Source of the DNA: Laspinema palackyanum D2c
GTDB taxonomy: Bacteria > Cyanobacteriota > Cyanobacteriia > Cyanobacteriales > Laspinemataceae
DNA length: 64,000 nucleotides
Reading direction: 5' to 3'
Assembly (NCBI RefSeq): GCF_025370875.1
Contig: NZ_JAMXFD010000001.1
Location: forward strand, 594,701 to 658,700
Under the pieces are notes generated by a model. The model saw nothing but the letters and a program-made list of their open reading frames with translations. It made no database searches and had not been told where the DNA came from. The stretch's first letter is position 1. Each line of letters opens with the position of its first letter. Positions 17,383 to 26,105 of the stretch are shown here, piece by piece. Both the position numbers and the translations under genes were made by a program.

Positions 17383-19401
17383 TTACTCTTCAATCTTTAA
17401 TTCAGCCACAACCCGCAGCACTTCCGCCACTGTCCAAGCTTGAGCGAAAGCCCCCGTCGGTGTCATCGGCGCATCTCCGTCAAAAATCTCACTGAGATTG
17501 CCGATACAAGCTTCTAACAAATGATTGGCAAGGGGAATCAGGAATGTAGCCGCAGTTTTCGGGTCCTTTGTGACCCGCAAATAGGCTGAAATATAAGGTC
17601 CAATTAGCCATCCCCAGACGGTTCCCTGATGGTACGCGCCATCCCGTTCTAGGAGGGTTCCCCCGTAATGTCCGATATAATTGGGGTCGGTTGCAGCCAG
17701 ACTCCGTAATCCGTAAGATGTGAGTAGCGATCGCCCACAAGCCTCAACCACCGCTCGTTGTCGCTTACCCGGTAACGGACTATCCGGCAAAGAGACCGCA
17801 AAAATCTGATTCGGGCGCAAGGAGGCGTCATTGCCATTGGCTGTATCAATCACATCGTAACAATATCCCAACTCTTCATTCCAGAACCGCTCAAATCCCG
17901 CCAAGGTGCGATCGCCTAACTTCTGATATTCCCCCTCGGGCTTTCCTAACTTCCGCGCAAACTCCCCCATTGTCCGCAAGGCATTATACCACAAAGCATT
18001 CACCTCCACGGCCTTACCCTGACGGGGAGTCACCACCCACTCGCCGACTTTCGCATCCATCCAAGTCAGTTGCACTCCCGGTTCCCCGGCATACAGCAAT
18101 CCATCCGCCTGATCCATTTGAATTTGATATCTTGTGCCTTGTTGATGCCAGTCAATAATCTCTCTCAACACCGGCCATAATTCTTTCAGCAGCTTTTTAT
18201 CTTTTGTAGCTTGATAGTAAGCCCGGATAGCCTGAAAATACCACAGGGTCGCATCAACAGTATTATAATCTGGGGTTTCTCCCTGATCCGGAAACCGATT
18301 GGGTAACATTCCCTGATCCACATACTGGGCAAAGGTTTGGAGAATTAATTTCCCAATCTGTGGACGTCCGGTACAAAGGGTTAAACCGGGGAGGGCGATC
18401 GCCATGTCCCGTCCCCAATCCCCAAACCAAGGATATCCGGCAATAATGGTTTTCCCATTGCGATTCTCAGGGTAAGGGCGATCGACAATAAAGCGATCGG
18501 CGGCCAATACAAGCTCACGCACCCACTCCGGGGATTTTCGGGACAACTGATACGCTTTCGCTTTTTTACCTTTCAATCCTTTCCCTTTGAGGGCGCGTTT
18601 GATTAACTGTTGATCCCACTCCCGACGAGACTGTAAAGCACTTTCCACCCCTAAACTAGCATGGGAGTCCGTACTCACTGCGATCGCCAAAGATTGTCCC
18701 GGTTGTAACTCACCCTGAATGGTTGCCACTTGCAGTAAATCTTCCAGACAGTCCCCTCCGCGACTCTTTTCCACCGCAAAATCAAACCCATAATGCCACT
18801 GATGCGCCGGACTAACTGCGCCTCCAACGGCATACAAATAGAACGGAACCGCCCCGGGAAAGGCCGTAATACACAGACCCGACTTCACCGACTCCACCTG
18901 CATCAACCGGCTATTCCCTTGGGTCGTATGATGGCGATCGCGATAGGTTGCAAACCCTTTTATCATCAAAGTAATCGGCAAACTGGACCTGCGTAGGGTA
19001 TAAGAAATATAGGTAGTATTTTCCCCCTGCTGCATCCAAATTCGCTTTTCTAACAACGCATCCCCAAACCCATAACTCCACACCGGAATAGAACCTTCTA
19101 AATGAAAGCGATCGAGTACCAAATATCCTCGCGGTTCTACCGTCCCATCCGCCCATCGATTCGTAAACAGAGGATAATCTTCATTCCCATAACTCGCCAC
19201 TTCATCTAGTTTAGAAAACATCAGGGTATGACCCAAAGGCGGATGAAGTGCCGCCATCAGTAATCCGTGATAGCGCCGTGTCAGCAGTCCAGCCACAGTA
19301 CCGGAGGCATAGCTGCCGGTCCCATTTGTGACTAGCCATTCGCGAGATTCAGCGGTTGCTAACTCGCCACACAATTCTCGACCCAGTTCACTTTTGAGCA
19401 T
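17383..19401 (-). CDS. Amylo-alpha-1,6-glucosidase (glycogen-debranching enzyme type)
   Basis: 672 residues. The N-terminal domain begins with CGELATAESREWLVTNGTGSYASGTVAGL and TRRYHGLL, typical of the bacterial and archaeal glycogen-debranching family (GH133-like). The C-terminal (alpha/alpha)6 domain has PWFGDWGRDMAIALPGL, NTVDATLWYFQAI and YHQGTVWGWLIGPY, with the expected acidic catalytic residues in GDWGRD and the DGAYHQGTVW region. It would remove alpha-1,6 branch glucose during glycogen breakdown in the cytoplasm. It is monocistronic with its own terminator; no other glycogen gene is near. Confidence 0.92.
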   Translation of the reverse strand: MLKSELGRELCGELATAESREWLVTNGTGSYASGTVAGLLTRRYHGLLMAALHPPLGHTLMFSKLDEVASYGNEDYPLFTNRWADGTVEPRGYLVLDRFHLEGSIPVWSYGFGDALLEKRIWMQQGENTTYISYTLRRSSLPITLMIKGFATYRDRHHTTQGNSRLMQVESVKSGLCITAFPGAVPFYLYAVGGAVSPAHQWHYGFDFAVEKSRGGDCLEDLLQVATIQGELQPGQSLAIAVSTDSHASLGVESALQSRREWDQQLIKRALKGKGLKGKKAKAYQLSRKSPEWVRELVLAADRFIVDRPYPENRNGKTIIAGYPWFGDWGRDMAIALPGLTLCTGRPQIGKLILQTFAQYVDQGMLPNRFPDQGETPDYNTVDATLWYFQAIRAYYQATKDKKLLKELWPVLREIIDWHQQGTRYQIQMDQADGLLYAGEPGVQLTWMDAKVGEWVVTPRQGKAVEVNALWYNALRTMGEFARKLGKPEGEYQKLGDRTLAGFERFWNEELGYCYDVIDTANGNDASLRPNQIFAVSLPDSPLPGKRQRAVVEACGRSLLTSYGLRSLAATDPNYIGHYGGTLLERDGAYHQGTVWGWLIGPYISAYLRVTKDPKTAATFLIPLANHLLEACIGNLSEIFDGDAPMTPTGAFAQAWTVAEVLRVVAELKIEE

Positions 19402-19586
19402 AATTTTTTCCGTTTATTTAGATTAAATGATTCTGATTTCAAGACTGAAATATGAACACCGATATCTTAGGGGCAGTCTTAAGATTCTGCCCCGAGAAGT
19501 CGGCTGATCTCGCCCAATTTTTATTATTTAATCATCTATTTCCTCAATAAATGTGAGATAAATTATTCCTCAGTAATCCCCTCGCT

Positions 19587-20048
19587 TCATCCTTCCGTAG
19601 AAACCGGACTAGGTACAGAGTCGGATTTAGGGAAAAACTTTTCCGTGACCCCTGCCGTGACCAAATGAGATAACAATCCCATCGGACCTGCAAACAAGCA
19701 TAACAGCAGGGAGTGAGTCGTCCAATCCCCGGTTTGCTGTCCTTGCCAATAGATCCAGCGACCTACAAACAAGTCCATGACTAAATAATGAACCCACCCC
19801 GTAGCGGCAGGCCCTTCATTGCCAAAAAATCGGGCAATATCTGCCAGAGTGGGATTAGACATGGCTTGGGCTGTTTCTGCATCCACTTGTCCGAAAAATA
19901 GATAAATATACAAGAGGGCGAGGGGGACAAAGGGCAGATAGGATTCCATCACCTTGCGACTGACTCCCCAATTGGGTAAGACAATCATCAAGAACCAGAA
20001 GGGCAAGACAAAGAGGTTCCCGGCATTAAACAAAAGTTCAAGGTTCAT
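19587..20048 (-). CDS. ABA4-like (DUF4281) membrane protein
   Basis: The frame extends to a TTG at 20078, but the ATG at 20048 (MNLELLFNAGNLFVLPFWFLM) is the natural start (153 residues). There are four hydrophobic segments, with the family landmarks LPNW, GNEGPAATGWVHYLVMDLFVGRWIYW and AGPMGLLSHL. In plants ABA4 is needed for neoxanthin formation; the role of the cyanobacterial homologues is not settled. It lies in the membrane and has no functional neighbours here. Confidence 0.82.
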   Translation of the reverse strand: MNLELLFNAGNLFVLPFWFLMIVLPNWGVSRKVMESYLPFVPLALLYIYLFFGQVDAETAQAMSNPTLADIARFFGNEGPAATGWVHYLVMDLFVGRWIYWQGQQTGDWTTHSLLLCLFAGPMGLLSHLVTAGVTEKFFPKSDSVPSPVSTEG

Positions 20049-20243
20049 GGTTCGCTGTTTTTCTCTCAATTTGACCAAATGTTACAATAAAACCACGGAC
20101 ACACAAAATTCAGCGGGAGAAGTTTGAAGGGGCAATCCCCGGGGGTTGCCTCGGACAAAGGGTTCGGTGCATCGAGGCAAGCCGTGCTAAGATCAGCGAA
20201 AACCACCGCTTAACGGTTCCTATCCAATCCCAGGAGAACTCTG

Positions 20244-20339
20244 ATGACTGTTCATGATTTATTAATGCTTGTGCTGTTACTTTCCCCAGGTTTAGCGCTT
20301 TCTGCTTTGGTAATGGTCGCTTTTGCGGCTGGGGGTTGA
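20244..20339 (+). CDS. 31-residue single-span membrane peptide
   Basis: The short frame reads MTVHDLLMLVLLLSPGLALS and continues ALVMVAFAAGG. It has a good ribosome-binding site (CAGGAGAACTCTG before the ATG), one membrane helix over almost its whole length, and a strong terminator 17 bases after the stop. This arrangement of RBS, peptide and terminator supports a real expressed gene. It does not match the small subunits I can recall (PetG, PetL, PetM, PetN, PsaI, PsaM, PsbM, PsbY). Function unknown; a small subunit of a thylakoid complex is one possibility. Confidence 0.55.
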   Translation: MTVHDLLMLVLLLSPGLALSALVMVAFAAGG

Positions 20340-20355
20340 GATCCGGTGAATGGCC

Positions 20356-20388
20356 TAGAGACGCGATTGATTGCGTCTCTATTTTTTT
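20356..20388 (+). terminator. Intrinsic terminator of the 31-residue peptide gene
   Basis: TAGAGACGCGAT and ATTGCGTCTCTA arms followed by TTTTTTT (20382-20388). The hairpin belongs to the same palindrome type as 16177-16204. Confidence 0.85.
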
Positions 20389-20916
20389 CTCCAGAGGAAT
20401 TTCTTTGGGATAAAAACGGTTCTACTCTAAAATAGAATCCTCCCATTTCACGGTTCTCACAAGCCACCCTTTGAGATCTGCCTCTGGGGAAGAGGTGACT
20501 CCTTTGCTCCCGGGGCGATCGCCAAGGATAAGATTACCTTAAAGACATTTTGTATCCTCCGTTACAACTTTTGAATCAAGCCCAGGCAAACAGCGAAGAA
20601 GACCGTTTTTTTAGGGTGCAGTCTGGTCTTAAAGTTGAGGACAAACCGACAACTGATTTGGCTGAAACTCATTGTTGACAAGGATTCTAGCCCCACACTC
20701 TCCTCATTCCTACTCCCCTTCTCGTGGGAAATGTTAATTTTTGTAAAAAGCCGTTTTAGGGGTTCCCATTTTGACCAAAGCGTGCTAATATGTCTGTCGA
20801 GAGTGAATTCGGTAGTAGCGTTTGTTTCTGGTATTGAGTAGGTATTTCCCTTTTCGTATTGGCAGCTTCTCTCCGAAATCTCAAACTCTACAACTCGTGA
20901 ATTTTGGAGACATCCC
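20389..20916. other. Intergenic region and likely long 5' leader of the RRM gene
   Basis: About 530 bases without a supported gene. ORFs on both strands here have no recognisable product. Genes for cyanobacterial RRM proteins often carry long leaders that respond to cold; whether the transcript begins in this stretch cannot be told from sequence alone. Confidence 0.4.
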
Positions 20917-21231
20917 ATGTCTATTTATGTAGGCAACCTTTCTTACGACGTAACTCAAGAAGATTTAAGTGCTGTTTTTGCCGAATATGGTTCGGTTCAG
21001 CGAGTTCATCTTCCCACAGACCGCGAAACAGGCCGTCCTCGCGGCTTTGCCTTTGTGGAAATGAAGAGTGAGACTGAAGAAGCTGCGGCAATTGAAGCAC
21101 TGGATGGTGCAGAATGGATGGGTCGCGATATGAAGGTCAACAAAGCCAAACCCCGGGAAACCCGGAGTTCCTTCGGTGGCGGAGGCGGCGGTGGTCGTCG
21201 CAACAGCAACTTTTCTTCTAACCGTTACTAA
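20917..21231 (+). CDS. Cyanobacterial RRM-type RNA-binding protein with glycine-rich tail
   Basis: 104 residues. One RRM (residues 1-82) has RNP2 IYVGNL and RNP1 RGFAFVEM, and the tail is FGGGGGGGRRNSNFSSNRY. The cyanobacterial Rbp family looks exactly like this; members are often cold-induced and bind poly(U)/poly(G) or mRNA for thylakoid proteins. It is monocistronic, with a long leader and a strong terminator. Confidence 0.95.
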   Translation: MSIYVGNLSYDVTQEDLSAVFAEYGSVQRVHLPTDRETGRPRGFAFVEMKSETEEAAAIEALDGAEWMGRDMKVNKAKPRETRSSFGGGGGGGRRNSNFSSNRY

Positions 21232-21280
21232 TCCGGGCGATCGCATCACACAGTAATTCAACCCTTTGAATTTTATCTGA

Positions 21281-21320
21281 AAACGCTGAGGCACTTGATG
21301 AAGTGCCTCAGCGTTTCCTG
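21281..21320 (+). terminator. Intrinsic terminator of the RRM gene
   Basis: AAACGCTGAGGCACTT and AAGTGCCTCAGCGTTT are perfect 16-base arms around a GATG loop (21281-21316). It is unusually long for a terminator, and the T-run after it is short. Confidence 0.8.
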
Positions 21321-21496
21321 TGCTTGTGAGTTGTATAGCGATTCTTTCTTGGAGGAATTGGAGCCTCTTGTTCCCTTGCTGTAATCCTGATTTTCAATCC
21401 GATCATTTTAAAAAATTGTCGCGGCTGATTTCTAGGGACCCACCCAGTCCTTTGTCGGTAAAAATCAGAAATCAGCCCCGAAAAAAGCGGGATGAA

Positions 21497-21901
21497 TTAG
21501 GGTTTTTCAGCAGCGATCGCCAATTTGGCCCCTTCAATGCGACGCACCCGATCCATCACTGCCACCACCTGTCCATGTTCAACGGCTTTATCCGCTTTTA
21601 ACACCACCACAGAAACAGGTTCAGCCTTCATGCGATCGCGCACCGCTTGTTCTAAATCCTCCAGGGCGACTGCCTGTTCATCCAGCATCAACAATCCCTC
21701 AGCATCAATAGAAACCGTTAATTTCACCGTCTCCGTTTGCACTGCCGCCGTAGAAGCTTGAGGCAAATTCACCGGCAATCCTTCGGATTTCGATAAAAAC
21801 ATCGACGAAATGATAAAAAACGCCAAAATACTAAAAATGACGTCAATCATCGGGACAATATTAATCTGAGCTTGAGTTTCTGGTTCATCGGGTAGACGCA
21901 T
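21497..21901 (-). CDS. exbD: ExbD/TolR-type biopolymer transport protein
   Basis: The frame is open further upstream, but the ATG at 21901 (MRLPDEPETQAQINIVPMID), with GAGGGG nine bases before it, is the proper start (134 residues). The single membrane helix IDVIFSILAFFIISSMFL carries the conserved Asp (MIDV) that takes part in proton flow, followed by a periplasmic domain ending ALEDLEQAVRD...VVVLKADKAVEHGQVVAVMD. It overlaps the end of exbB by 17 bases. ExbBD uses the proton gradient to energise TonB-linked or similar envelope work. Confidence 0.9.
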   Translation of the reverse strand: MRLPDEPETQAQINIVPMIDVIFSILAFFIISSMFLSKSEGLPVNLPQASTAAVQTETVKLTVSIDAEGLLMLDEQAVALEDLEQAVRDRMKAEPVSVVVLKADKAVEHGQVVAVMDRVRRIEGAKLAIAAEKP

Positions 21902-22535
21902 ACTTTTGTTCCCCTCGGTCTCTTTCATAACGATGACGATAGAGTAACTCAAGTTGACCCCCAACTTCTTGAATTAACGCAATCTGTCGCACATAAAAAC
22001 TGCGAAACGTATTGGCAAACAGCAGGGTAAAAATTGCTACCACTAATCCCATCACCGTAGAAACGAGGGCCTCGCTAATCCCACCCGTGACCCCGGTGGT
22101 ATCGCTACCTCCCACATCCCCGAGTCTCAGGGAGCCAAACGATTGCATCAAGCCTAAAATCGTTCCTAATAACCCCAATAAAGGGGCGACATTAATAATC
22201 GTCTCAAACACCATATTGAAGCGCTTGAGCAGAGGAAATTCCGCCTGGGCCGCACTTTCGAGCGCCAGTCGAAACTCTTCCGGATTGGGGTCATCTAACG
22301 CCAAGGCCTCTAAAAAAATTCGGGCGACTGGTAAATCTGCATTCAGTTGCAGCTTTTTCATCGCCAGATCGGGGTCTTGGCGGTAGAGTTGCAAGACTTC
22401 TCGGACCATTCTCCCCTGGCGGCGATTCACCCGAAACCAGAAGAATAGACGCTCTGCAATCAGCGCTAATGCCAGAATTGAAGCAATCAGGAGCGGTACC
22501 GAGACTATCCCGCCCGCAGCCATTAAATTACCCAT
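21885..22535 (-). CDS. exbB: ExbB/TolQ-type (MotA family) proton channel protein
   Basis: A GTG at 22559 keeps the frame open, but the ATG at 22535 with GAGGA ten bases before it gives MGNLMAAGGIVSVPLLIASI (216 residues). Three membrane helices are visible: the N-terminal one, PLLGLLGTILGLMQSFGSL and ISEALVSTVMGLVVAIFTLLFAN. The latter two are the conserved MotA/TolQ/ExbB core. It forms the pentameric ring with the ExbD dimer and is the first gene of this two-gene operon. No tonB is adjacent, so which TonB-like protein it serves is not clear. Confidence 0.92.
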   Translation of the reverse strand: MGNLMAAGGIVSVPLLIASILALALIAERLFFWFRVNRRQGRMVREVLQLYRQDPDLAMKKLQLNADLPVARIFLEALALDDPNPEEFRLALESAAQAEFPLLKRFNMVFETIINVAPLLGLLGTILGLMQSFGSLRLGDVGGSDTTGVTGGISEALVSTVMGLVVAIFTLLFANTFRSFYVRQIALIQEVGGQLELLYRHRYERDRGEQKYASTR

Positions 22536-22907
22536 GTAGTTTACGTTCCTCGAACCCACAACAGAGACCCTGGCGGGTCCTGATGCTGTTATTTGATAAA
22601 GATTCTCAAAAAGCCTATATCAAATTTAGAGAGTTTGTCAAGAGGGGTTGTAAAATTAAGGTGAAAGAAACCGACGAGGGTTGATATCAAGTCAGGGACA
22701 GGAGTTTGGAGCGATCGCCAGGTCGTCCCAGCTTGTTTCCCCGGTTTAAAATTATTGCAACTTAGTCCCAATTATTGCAACTGCCCCTCAGAAGCGCTTC
22801 CCTGGAACCCTGCTCAAACCCCTCGGTCTGTGCCAGAATAAAACAGGCGATCGCCTCATGGAGCATCCCTGCTCCTGGACTATCGACAAGATAGGGAGAT
22901 TCACGCT
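22536..22907. other. Intergenic region without a gene
   Basis: About 370 bases between the divergent exbB and the first of the two paralogous membrane-protein genes. No ORF with a ribosome-binding site or a strong hairpin was seen. Confidence 0.5.
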
Positions 22908-23618
22908 GTGCGACCGGACCTCAAAGACTTGCCCATTCCCAAAACTGAACTCAAACGATTGAGTGGTTTAGATATTGAAGCGGTTAACCACTTTTCTATC
23001 CCCACTCTACTCAGTTTAGATCCCGGACCCGATTCACCGGGGTTAATTCGGTATTTACCCTTTCTGGTAGCCTTTGCGATCGGGTTAACTTATCCCGTGG
23101 CGATCGCAATTTTAAATCTCACCTTTCCCTTCGAGTGGTTATTCCTAAGTACCCAACTGGTTTGGGGATTATTTCTCACAAAACTGGTCCAGTTTTTCTG
23201 GGTGAAAAAACACGTCGGCCAATCTCTCCCGGGATTGTTGCATGAAGTGGAACGATTTAATGATATCATCCGCGTCATTGATATCAACGATCGCCTCGAA
23301 GAAGTGGGAAATCCGGACGTTCATTTACGCGATCGAGAACAAGTGCTTGAAGCCCTCCAATTGACCAAAGAAGATTTAATTCGCGCCTTAAGAACCGAAC
23401 GAATCCTCCGCAAACATCAAACCTTCATCGCCCGAAATCCCGAAATTTTTGCCAACAACTTAACCGCTTTAGCCGCCTTGCAAGTCACCGACAAAGCCAG
23501 CGAACATGGACGTCTGCTCAATGAAGCCTTGCAAATTGCCCTCAGTGCGAATCAGGAAATCGGCAAATTATCCCGTCAACCCCCATCCCCTTCTCCTCAT
23601 AGTCCCGATTCCACCTAA
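22908..23618 (+). CDS. Two-span membrane protein, first of a tandem paralog pair
   Basis: 236 residues from a GTG start after GGGAGATTCACGCT. The N-terminal motif MRPDLKDLPIPKTELKRLSG is shared with the next gene. Two membrane spans (about 46-68 and 73-97) are followed by a conserved helical cytosolic domain: EEVGNPDVHLRDRE, LTKEDLIRALRTERILR, ARNPEIFANNL and TDKASEHGRLLNEALQIAL. I do not recognise a named family. The second paralog follows after 132 bases. The soluble domain is the most conserved part, so it probably carries the function. Confidence 0.7.
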   Translation: MRPDLKDLPIPKTELKRLSGLDIEAVNHFSIPTLLSLDPGPDSPGLIRYLPFLVAFAIGLTYPVAIAILNLTFPFEWLFLSTQLVWGLFLTKLVQFFWVKKHVGQSLPGLLHEVERFNDIIRVIDINDRLEEVGNPDVHLRDREQVLEALQLTKEDLIRALRTERILRKHQTFIARNPEIFANNLTALAALQVTDKASEHGRLLNEALQIALSANQEIGKLSRQPPSPSPHSPDST

Positions 23619-23750
23619 AACAATCTGACATCCGGTAGGGAAAATTAATCCCTAGGTTTGTTAAGATAGCGACCAGTCCAAGGGTACTCTGAGCTAATGG
23701 CCCTGACTGGGATGAGCAAGTGGCAATTTTATCCATAGGAGCATCAAACC

Positions 23751-24470
23751 GTGCGACGAGATTTACAAGGCTTAGAAATTAGCAGAGGAGAACTCAGACG
23801 CCTCAGCGGGGTGTCCGTAGACGAGTTAATTCGACCTTCGACGATGGAAAATCCTAACAGAAGGTCAAATTTTTTATATAAAGAGACGTTACTCATTAGT
23901 TGTTTAACGATTATTTTATTTATCGCTCTCTTAGCCCTGGGAGATTGGATTGCCTGGGAAATTAGAGGAGTTCCTCTGGATTTAGCCTTTAATAATGCAC
24001 CATCGTGGATTGTTTTAGGAACCCTAGCGAGTACCACCTGTATGAGTGCGATCGCCACCCGGTTGATGTGGCTGAAAAATAATACCCGGAAGGGGGATTC
24101 TCTTCTCGGGCTTCTTGATGATGTCGAAAATTATAATGATTTAATTAAGGCGATCGAACTGAATGACTCCCTGGAAGATGTGGGAAATCCAGGAGTCCGA
24201 CTGAGCAACCGCGATGACATCATTGATGCTTTGAAACTCACCCGTCAAGATTTAATTCGCGCCTTAAGAACCGAACGGATTTTAAGAGAAAATCGCAACT
24301 TTATCGAACGCAATCCTGAATTGTTTGCCAACAACTTAAATGCGATCGAAGCTTTGCAAGTCAGCGACAAAGCCAGTGAACGCGGACGCTTGCTAAATGA
24401 AGCCTTGCAGATTGCCTTAAATACCCAAGGAGAGCTTAGAAAATTGCAAGATAGACGGCATCATTATTAA
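23751..24470 (+). CDS. Two-span membrane protein, second of a tandem paralog pair
   Basis: 239 residues, also from GTG. It shares with the preceding protein the N-terminal MRRDLQGLEISRGELRRLSG pattern, two membrane spans (about 39-67 and 83-107), and the C-terminal domain with EDVGNPGVRLSNRD, LTRQDLIRALRTERILR, ERNPELFANNL and SDKASERGRLLNEALQIAL. The spans themselves have diverged strongly. The pair arose by tandem duplication; hetero-oligomer formation is possible. No known family was recognised. Confidence 0.7.
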   Translation: MRRDLQGLEISRGELRRLSGVSVDELIRPSTMENPNRRSNFLYKETLLISCLTIILFIALLALGDWIAWEIRGVPLDLAFNNAPSWIVLGTLASTTCMSAIATRLMWLKNNTRKGDSLLGLLDDVENYNDLIKAIELNDSLEDVGNPGVRLSNRDDIIDALKLTRQDLIRALRTERILRENRNFIERNPELFANNLNAIEALQVSDKASERGRLLNEALQIALNTQGELRKLQDRRHHY

Positions 24471-24628
24471 CAGGTTTTAAATACAGATCCAAGAGATTTG
24501 CCATCTCAAACCCTCGGGTTTGGGTTGTTTTTGGGCCGATCACGTTGGATGGTGTCGCAGACTTTCTCCCCAAATTGCATCCAGATGTGGGGTTGAATCG
24601 CGATCGCCGGTTCCCCGAAGATGAGAAA

Positions 24629-26002
24629 ATGGGAACAATCGCGTCAAAAGTAACCATGAACACTCAACCGAAAATTATCGTTCTCGATGACGATCCCACG
24701 GGTTCCCAAACCGTCCACAGTTGCCTGTTGCTGACTCAGTGGGATGTAGAAACCTTGCGCCTGGGGTTGCGCGAGGAAGTCCCTATCTTCTTCGTTCTCA
24801 CTAATACGCGATCGCTGACCCCAGATCAAGCCGATGCCACCACTCGCGTTGTCTGCCAGAACCTCAAACAAGCACTCGCAGCAGAAAACATCTCAGATTT
24901 CCTGGTTGTCAGTCGTTCTGACTCTACCCTACGCGGACATTATCCCATCGAAACCGATGCGATCGCCGAAGAACTCGGTCCCTTCGATGCACATTTCCTC
25001 GTCCCCGCCTTCTTTGAAGGGGGACGCATTACCAAAAATAGTACCCATTATCTTATCATTGATGGTGTAGAAACTCCGGTTCATGAAACCGAATTTGCTA
25101 AAGATTCGGTATTCGGATATCAATATAGTTATCTTCCCGATTATGTGGCAGAAAAAACCAAGGGACGTATTCCTGCCACAGAAGTTGACTGCTTTTTAAT
25201 CCGGGATTTGCGTTCCTCTGAAACCGGCACAAATTCTTCCCTTCAAGAACGGTTAATGCAGTTATCGGGTAACCGTTGTTGTGCCGTGGATGCAGAAAAT
25301 CAAACGGATTTGGACAGATTTGCTGCGGAGGCGATCGCCTCCGCCAGCCAAGGGAAACGCTTCCTCTTTCGGAGTGCAGCCAGTCTTCTGACTTCCCTGG
25401 CAAATCTAGGACCACAACCCGTTCCCGCCACGGACATGGGTCAATTTGTGCGAGAAGCAAAACCTGGGGCTATTATTGTCGGTTCTCACGTCAAAAAAAC
25501 TACCCAACAATTAAAACGACTACTGTTAGAAACCTCCGTCACCGGCATTGAAATTGATGTTTCTCATTTACTCGAAGACTCACCCACCCAACGGGAAAAA
25601 TTATTACAAACCATTCTGAATCAAGTCCACGAAGCGCACCAGGCGGGAAATACTCCCGTAGTTTATACCAGTCGCCAAGAACTCGCTTTCCCTGATGTTC
25701 AAACCCGCTTAGAATTTGGCGTAGCCGTTTCTGCCTTATTAATGGATGTTGTGCGCGGGTTGCCCAAAGATATCGGATTTTTAATTAGCAAGGGAGGGAT
25801 TACCTCCAATGATGTTTTAAGTACCGGATTAGCCTTAACCAGCGCCCGTCTTCTCGGTCAAATTATTGCCGGTTGTTCGATGGTTCAAACTCCCAATCAT
25901 CATCCTTTATTTCCAAATTTACCTGTTGTTTTATTTCCGGGTAATGTGGGGGATGCCGATGGATTAGTAACGGTTTATCAGCGACTCACTCCCGCTTCTT
26001 AA
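24629..26002 (+). CDS. Four-carbon acid sugar kinase family (DUF1537) protein
   Basis: The frame opens at a TTG (24545), but the real start is the ATG at 24629 or at 24656 (MNTQPKIIVLDDDPTGSQTV, 448 residues). N-terminal domain: IIVLDDDPTGSQTVHS, TNTRSL, VVSRSDSTLRGHYPIETDAI and VPAFFEGGRITKN. C-terminal nucleotide-binding domain: IVGSHVKKTTQQL, YTSRQE, FLISKGGITSNDVLSTGL and VVLFPGNVGDADGLVTV. The family phosphorylates D-threonate, D-erythronate and related acids in catabolic clusters. No isomerase, dehydrogenase or aldolase partner is adjacent here, so the substrate is open. Confidence 0.85.
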   Translation: MGTIASKVTMNTQPKIIVLDDDPTGSQTVHSCLLLTQWDVETLRLGLREEVPIFFVLTNTRSLTPDQADATTRVVCQNLKQALAAENISDFLVVSRSDSTLRGHYPIETDAIAEELGPFDAHFLVPAFFEGGRITKNSTHYLIIDGVETPVHETEFAKDSVFGYQYSYLPDYVAEKTKGRIPATEVDCFLIRDLRSSETGTNSSLQERLMQLSGNRCCAVDAENQTDLDRFAAEAIASASQGKRFLFRSAASLLTSLANLGPQPVPATDMGQFVREAKPGAIIVGSHVKKTTQQLKRLLLETSVTGIEIDVSHLLEDSPTQREKLLQTILNQVHEAHQAGNTPVVYTSRQELAFPDVQTRLEFGVAVSALLMDVVRGLPKDIGFLISKGGITSNDVLSTGLALTSARLLGQIIAGCSMVQTPNHHPLFPNLPVVLFPGNVGDADGLVTVYQRLTPAS

Positions 26003-26105
26003 CCGAAAATTCCGAGTAGAATTCCCTGATTTCTGACTGCCGGGGAGTAAACTTCCCGGTGGTGAATGCTCGGAAATTTTTCGCAGTTGCTACTTTTTCA
26101 TCCCG

